Positions 62,445 through 64,000 of a stretch of 64,000 nt of DNA are shown here, in pieces. The stretch is from assembly GCF_019399895.1 (NCBI RefSeq), contig NC_091877.1:3968001-4032000 (forward strand), in the 5' to 3' direction. The translations under genes were made by a program, and so were the position numbers. Numbering within the stretch: position 1 is the first letter of the stretch; every line of letters begins with the position of its first letter. The notes beneath the pieces are model-generated. The model searched no databases. It was given only the letters and a program-made list of their open reading frames with translations, and was not told where the DNA came from. Origin of the DNA: Cardiocondyla obscurior. Taxonomy: Eukaryota; Arthropoda; Insecta; Hymenoptera; Formicidae.

Positions 62445-63143
62445 CTACAGAGATCCTGGGGACCTTATCTTCCTAAATTCTGGCCGTTCTATTACATTAT
62501 TTGGCCCTATTATATGATTTATGATTACATTGGAGCTTCTTAGTGCCGCTTCTGCCTGTTCCAATGCATGGGCGAGGTCATGCCTCCGGAAGTCGTCCGG
62601 CCGGTGGGTTGAAAAGTCCACCTCGGCGAACTCTCCCCCCGAGGCCCGCCGGATCCTTATTTCTCCCCACTCTTTCTCTATTAGGGCCTTAGTAAGGATG
62701 ATGTCCCTCTCCGTCCAGCCGGTGGGGGACACTGGCCGGATCCCATGCGCCCCGCACGGAATGGCCTGCCATGGCTGCTCCCTAAATCGGTTCTCGAGGT
62801 GGCAACAGTCGAACTTGCGGCGATGTATCTTCCGCCCCCAGTCCTTTAGATGGATGGTGACGTCAGTGTGAGACGTCACCTCCGTGATGATCCCTCGCTG
62901 CCACCGTCTCCCCTCCTTTACGGCAACCAGAGTCCCGACATGAACACGATCGGGCGCCATTGTGAGCTTCGTCCCGATCCTCTTCATTCTCATAGTTAGG
63001 TAGTCTAGGAGTTCGTTCAACTCGTCCTGCCCGTTTTTTAGTTTCACCCAGAACAACGTGGGCGATTCCACCTCCAACACCATGGCCTCCAGGAACGATC
63101 GAGTTAAATGGTAGGTGTTAATTGTTGGAATTGTAGCCTCCAT
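62445..63143 (-). CDS. Extended-Tudor domain protein (retroelement copy), 232 aa
   Basis: ATG 63141-63143. Domain landmarks: VLEVESPTLFWVKLKNGQDE (22-41), VHVGTLVAVKEGRRWQRGII (67-86), VTIHLKDWGRKIHR (94-107) and WQAIPCGAHGIRPV (122-135), the order seen in extended Tudor domains, with DWG in place of the common DYG. A C-terminal extension (about 140-232) is charged and without recognised motifs. An acceptor TTGTTTTTAG (AG at 63173-63174) lies just upstream, so it is probably made from a spliced subgenomic RNA. Tudor domains bind methylated arginine in RNP or Piwi-pathway proteins; an interaction with host silencing is inferred only. Homologous to 32097-32723. Confidence 0.78.
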   Translation of the reverse strand: MEATIPTINTYHLTRSFLEAMVLEVESPTLFWVKLKNGQDELNELLDYLTMRMKRIGTKLTMAPDRVHVGTLVAVKEGRRWQRGIITEVTSHTDVTIHLKDWGRKIHRRKFDCCHLENRFREQPWQAIPCGAHGIRPVSPTGWTERDIILTKALIEKEWGEIRIRRASGGEFAEVDFSTHRPDDFRRHDLAHALEQAEAALRSSNVIINHIIGPNNVIERPEFRKIRSPGSL

Positions 63144-63306
63144 TTTGCAATTAAATCTTCTTTCTTCTTATTCTAAAAACAAGTAGGCTTTAGTAAAAGG
63201 GTAAAATAATAAGAGAAATACTTGATGTCAAATTGTTGCATAAGAATAAAAAAACGTTGCATGTACGGAAATACATGAGGAAAAAAAAAATATAACGGCT
63301 GAAATT

Positions 63307-64000
63307 TTAATGTTTTAACTCCAGAGAATAAGTTGCATTTTCCCGGGCAGGTAAAAGTGGATAGCGTCGTTCCGTGTCTGCTTCATGATTTGTTCCAGAT
63401 TCTTCAACTGGATATAAATCATTATGTATTTGTTTCAAATTCTCTTGTTCCGGCATTACGGGTGCACTAGGTTTCTCATATCTTGGTCTCTTTTCTCCCA
63501 GATGTAGTAAGAGTTGAGTTAACGAGTCCCAGATGGCTCCGATTAAATATAATGACCATCCGTATACTGTATGTAATGCATACCCATGAACAAGAGTATC
63601 GAGTATTAATTTAATTCCGCGAATACATAGGAATATTCCCAGCATTCCGGCACTGACATTTCCAAAAATCAAAAACTTACTCCACATTTTATTCCATGCG
63701 GAGGTGGCTACTTTTTCTATTGATGCCTCGTCCATGAGGTTAGAAATTAATCCTCCATGGATCGACGTAGCTTCTCCCATTACTCCCCTTGCTACTGTGT
63801 TAAGTAACGCGGGTCGTTCGGCAGGGAACATTATATGATCTCTCAGATGTTCGAGATCTTTTTCACTGTAAATTCCGCTGGCCGCTAAGGATCCTGGATT
63901 TGTATAATGCCATGTAGGTTTAGTCATTGGCTTGATTGTTATTGGAGGTAATGTTCGTTCTGGCGTAGGTATCATTCGATACCATCCGTCATTCAAGAAA
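63307..64000 (-). CDS. Glycoprotein-like C-terminal region, partial
   Basis: The frame is open to the window edge with no ATG at its apparent start, so the 5-prime part is outside. The visible 230 residues have a YSEKDLEHLRDHIMFPAERP block, ALLNTVARGVMG, two hydrophobic segments (about residues 108-130 and 138-165, around GMLGIFLCI and WSLYLIGAIWDSL) and a polar tail. From memory this arrangement resembles the membrane-proximal end of chuvirus-type glycoproteins captured by arthropod retroelements. This is not certain; a different Env-like protein is possible. It ends 164 bases upstream of the Tudor ATG. Confidence 0.5.
   Translation of the reverse strand, partial: FLNDGWYRMIPTPERTLPPITIKPMTKPTWHYTNPGSLAASGIYSEKDLEHLRDHIMFPAERPALLNTVARGVMGEATSIHGGLISNLMDEASIEKVATSAWNKMWSKFLIFGNVSAGMLGIFLCIRGIKLILDTLVHGYALHTVYGWSLYLIGAIWDSLTQLLLHLGEKRPRYEKPSAPVMPEQENLKQIHNDLYPVEESGTNHEADTERRYPLLPARENATYSLELKH

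Larger units (their letters stand above)
58884..64000 (-). mobile_element. LTR retroelement, 3-prime part, continues past the window
   Basis: In transcription order: glycoprotein-like end, extended-Tudor gene, non-coding 3-prime region with T-rich tracts, polypurine tract (61597-61603), and a 2.7-kb LTR with embedded gene. The other LTR and gag-pol lie beyond 64000. Clade not determinable here; a chuvirus-like glycoprotein in a BEL/Pao backbone is one known combination in arthropods. Confidence 0.75.

Overview
The window looks like a transposon-dense, gene-poor piece of an arthropod nuclear genome, most likely an insect and possibly a hymenopteran. The reasons are short spliceosomal introns, AT-rich spacers broken by GC-rich mobile-element islands, a BEL/Pao retroelement primed by tRNA-Tyr, hAT, Tc1/mariner-like and MULE-like DNA transposons, Maverick-type DNA polymerase B relics, and a retroelement with a chuvirus-like glycoprotein end. 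No intact ordinary host gene was found. The only host-like coding sequence is two exons of an Armitage/MOV10-type helicase at 10078-10361. The genus is not decidable from the sequence.

Layout. 1-3.3 kb: a 2.63-kb solo LTR (668-3295, TSD GTAC) carrying its own intron-containing gene. 3.4-10.0 kb: a BEL/Pao element with two 593-bp LTRs and a broken pol. 10.1-10.4 kb: helicase exons. 11.0-18.7 kb: a MULE-like transposon whose transposase ends in a ubiquitin-peptidase-like domain, with two solo LTRs and two MITEs nested inside. 18.7-23.2 kb: a hAT element (hAT-1) with a dead transposase plus an intact three-exon Q-rich/RGG gene. 23.2-29.9 kb: fold-back DNA, a SWIM-finger pseudogene, LTR-like islands and tandem repeats. 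30-38.9 kb: a cluster with two CCCH-RING genes, an extended-Tudor gene, a Cys-rich gene, a decayed type-B DNA polymerase and an RGG-box exon. 39-47.5 kb: AT-rich DNA, GC islands, microsatellites and a fold-back element. 47.5-57.6 kb: a non-LTR retrotransposon split by about 7 kb of insertion, which contains a Tc1/mariner-like transposase and a second hAT (hAT-2) with an uninterrupted three-exon transposase. 58.9-64.0 kb: the 3-prime part of an LTR retroelement on the minus strand (glycoprotein end, extended-Tudor protein, polypurine tract, 2.7-kb LTR with its own gene).

Main points of interest. (i) Three LTRs with the same TGTTACGTC/GACGTAACA ends carry a spliced gene inside the LTR. In all three the predicted junction joins an exon ending in A to an exon beginning with TG, so the AUG would exist only after splicing. 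(ii) Two unrelated elements (the LTR retroelement and the PolB cluster) encode homologous single extended-Tudor proteins. Two other elements encode RGG-tail proteins, a type of sequence Tudor domains can bind once it is arginine-methylated. A link to host piRNA or RNP machinery is an inference only. (iii) The two CCCH-RING genes converge and overlap antisense. (iv) Clean nested insertions give a relative order of insertion events. Exon structures were read by eye from splice consensus and frame continuity; no transcript data or database search was used.
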